A stretch of DNA of 64,000 nt from Bradyrhizobium japonicum USDA 6. Its GTDB lineage: Bacteria > Pseudomonadota > Alphaproteobacteria > Rhizobiales > Xanthobacteraceae. The position numbers and the translations under genes were made by a program. The stretch is from assembly GCF_000284375.1 (NCBI RefSeq), contig NC_017249.1, positions 6,178,001 through 6,242,000 on the forward strand, in the 5' to 3' direction. The notes beneath the pieces were generated by a model. That model had not been told where the DNA came from and searched no databases. It worked only from the letters and a program-made list of their open reading frames with translations. Below are positions 63,431 through 64,000 of the stretch, in pieces. How positions within the stretch are numbered: position 1 is the first letter of the stretch; each line of letters begins with the position of its first letter.

Positions 63431-64000
63431 GTCGCCCTCCCCTGATATGCTCCTACGGCTTCTGGACCTGTCGGCCCGACCGTTCCGCGCCCGAAACGGA
63501 GATAAAGGGCAGGCAAAATGAACAAGTTGAGCAGCGTCGATGTCACAAGGCCGCCCATGATGACCACGGCCATCGGATACTCGATCTCGTGGCCGGGTAA
63601 ATTGCCGAAAATGATCAGCGGCAGGATCGCAAGTCCGGCGGCCCCTGTTGTCATCAGGATCGGACGCAACCGCTCGTTCGCCCCGCGAAGCACGAGGTCC
63701 ATGCCGAACGCCGCTCCCTCATAGCGTTCCAGATGCTGGAAGTGATTGATCATGATGATCCCGTTGCGTGCGGCAATGCCCAGGACGGTCAGGAAGCCGA
63801 TCAACGAGCCGAGGGAAACGATTCCGCCTGCTAGCCACGCCGCCAGGATACCGCCCACCAGCGCCGAGGGAAGCGTGAGGAAGCTGAGCGTTGCCAGCCG
63901 CCAGCTGCCAAAAGTCTGCTGCAGAAGCACGAATATGACCGCGAGCGCCAGCACGCCAAGCATTTCGAGCCGCGCGCGGGCGGCGCGCAGTTCCTGATAT
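63427..64000 (-). CDS. HME-type RND efflux pump, C-terminal part (runs off window)
   Basis: Only the last 190 residues are present; the frame is open to the right edge. LAVIFVLLQQTFGSWRLATL, GIAARNGIIMINHFQHLE, LRPILMTTGAAGLAILPLII and TSTLLNLFILPALYLRFGRG are the final membrane helices of CusA/CzcA-type RND proteins. The substrate (metal ion or organic) cannot be told without the N-terminal part. Confidence 0.9.
   Translation of the reverse strand, partial: YQELRAARARLEMLGVLALAVIFVLLQQTFGSWRLATLSFLTLPSALVGGILAAWLAGGIVSLGSLIGFLTVLGIAARNGIIMINHFQHLERYEGAAFGMDLVLRGANERLRPILMTTGAAGLAILPLIIFGNLPGHEIEYPMAVVIMGGLVTSTLLNLFILPALYLRFGRGTVGPTGPEAVGAYQGRAT

Overview
The window reads as chromosome of a Bradyrhizobium-like alphaproteobacterium (Nitrobacteraceae). 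This is an inference from the high GC content, the order gor / DUF2059 / rpiA / gph, the many Tat and lipoprotein leaders, a full CtrA box, and several palindromic intergenic repeats of the kind scattered through Bradyrhizobium genomes (6323-6433, 7870-7934, 26385-26500, 29221-29269). No rRNA, tRNA or CRISPR array was seen.

Layout. 1-6.3 kb: two coupled exported proteins, NhaA bracketed by an exact 51-bp direct repeat, a class II amidotransferase followed by a GCS2-type carboxylate-amine ligase, and a cupin protein. 6.4-11.9 kb: core metabolism (glutathione reductase, DUF2059 protein, RpiA, phosphoglycolate phosphatase, a PEGA-like lipoprotein, MoaA). 12.2-17.9 kb: TRAP permeases DctQM without a binding protein, a CPG2-like peptidase and a two-component system. 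18-26.3 kb: accessory-looking DNA with two orphan ABC binding proteins, a Cache-HAMP class III cyclase divergent from an HD-domain protein, an IS5-family remnant and a MASE4-type histidine kinase whose start looks frameshifted. 26.3-38.8 kb: TRAP binding protein, ApbC/Mrp, VOC protein, a 3-hydroxyisobutyrate-dehydrogenase-like enzyme, NhaD, a PdhS-like kinase behind a CtrA box, DUF1289, a retropepsin-like protease, a single-haem protein with a small partner, an outer-membrane barrel and dusA.

The most notable part is 38.8-55.2 kb. A displaced dusA 5' end (GTG start, then the WKFSVAPMMD stretch) lies at 55160-55207, 16.4 kb from the intact dusA, and 23 of 26 bases match between the two. This fits a genomic island inserted at the 5' end of dusA. 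Its cargo is a group-5 (propane/Mim-type) soluble diiron monooxygenase system: alcohol dehydrogenase, a small Cys-rich protein, hydroxylase alpha, reductase, hydroxylase beta, coupling protein, amidohydrolase, a DUF59 protein with a terminal Cys cluster, a GroEL-like chaperonin, an unknown 164-aa protein, and an AcoR/MimR-type sigma-54 activator. Behind the activator, with overlapping or closely spaced starts, come four small unknowns and WD40-type genes that I do not recognise from described propane monooxygenase loci. A good -24/-12 promoter precedes the alcohol dehydrogenase, and large dyads and intercistronic hairpins punctuate the operon. No integrase is visible.

55.4-64 kb, all on the minus strand: an envelope/efflux cluster with the 3' end of an HME-RND pump, a secreted protein, two tandem PepSY-tailed paralogs, a 290-aa secreted protein, a MacA-like adaptor with a peptidoglycan-binding domain, and a MacB-like ABC transporter.
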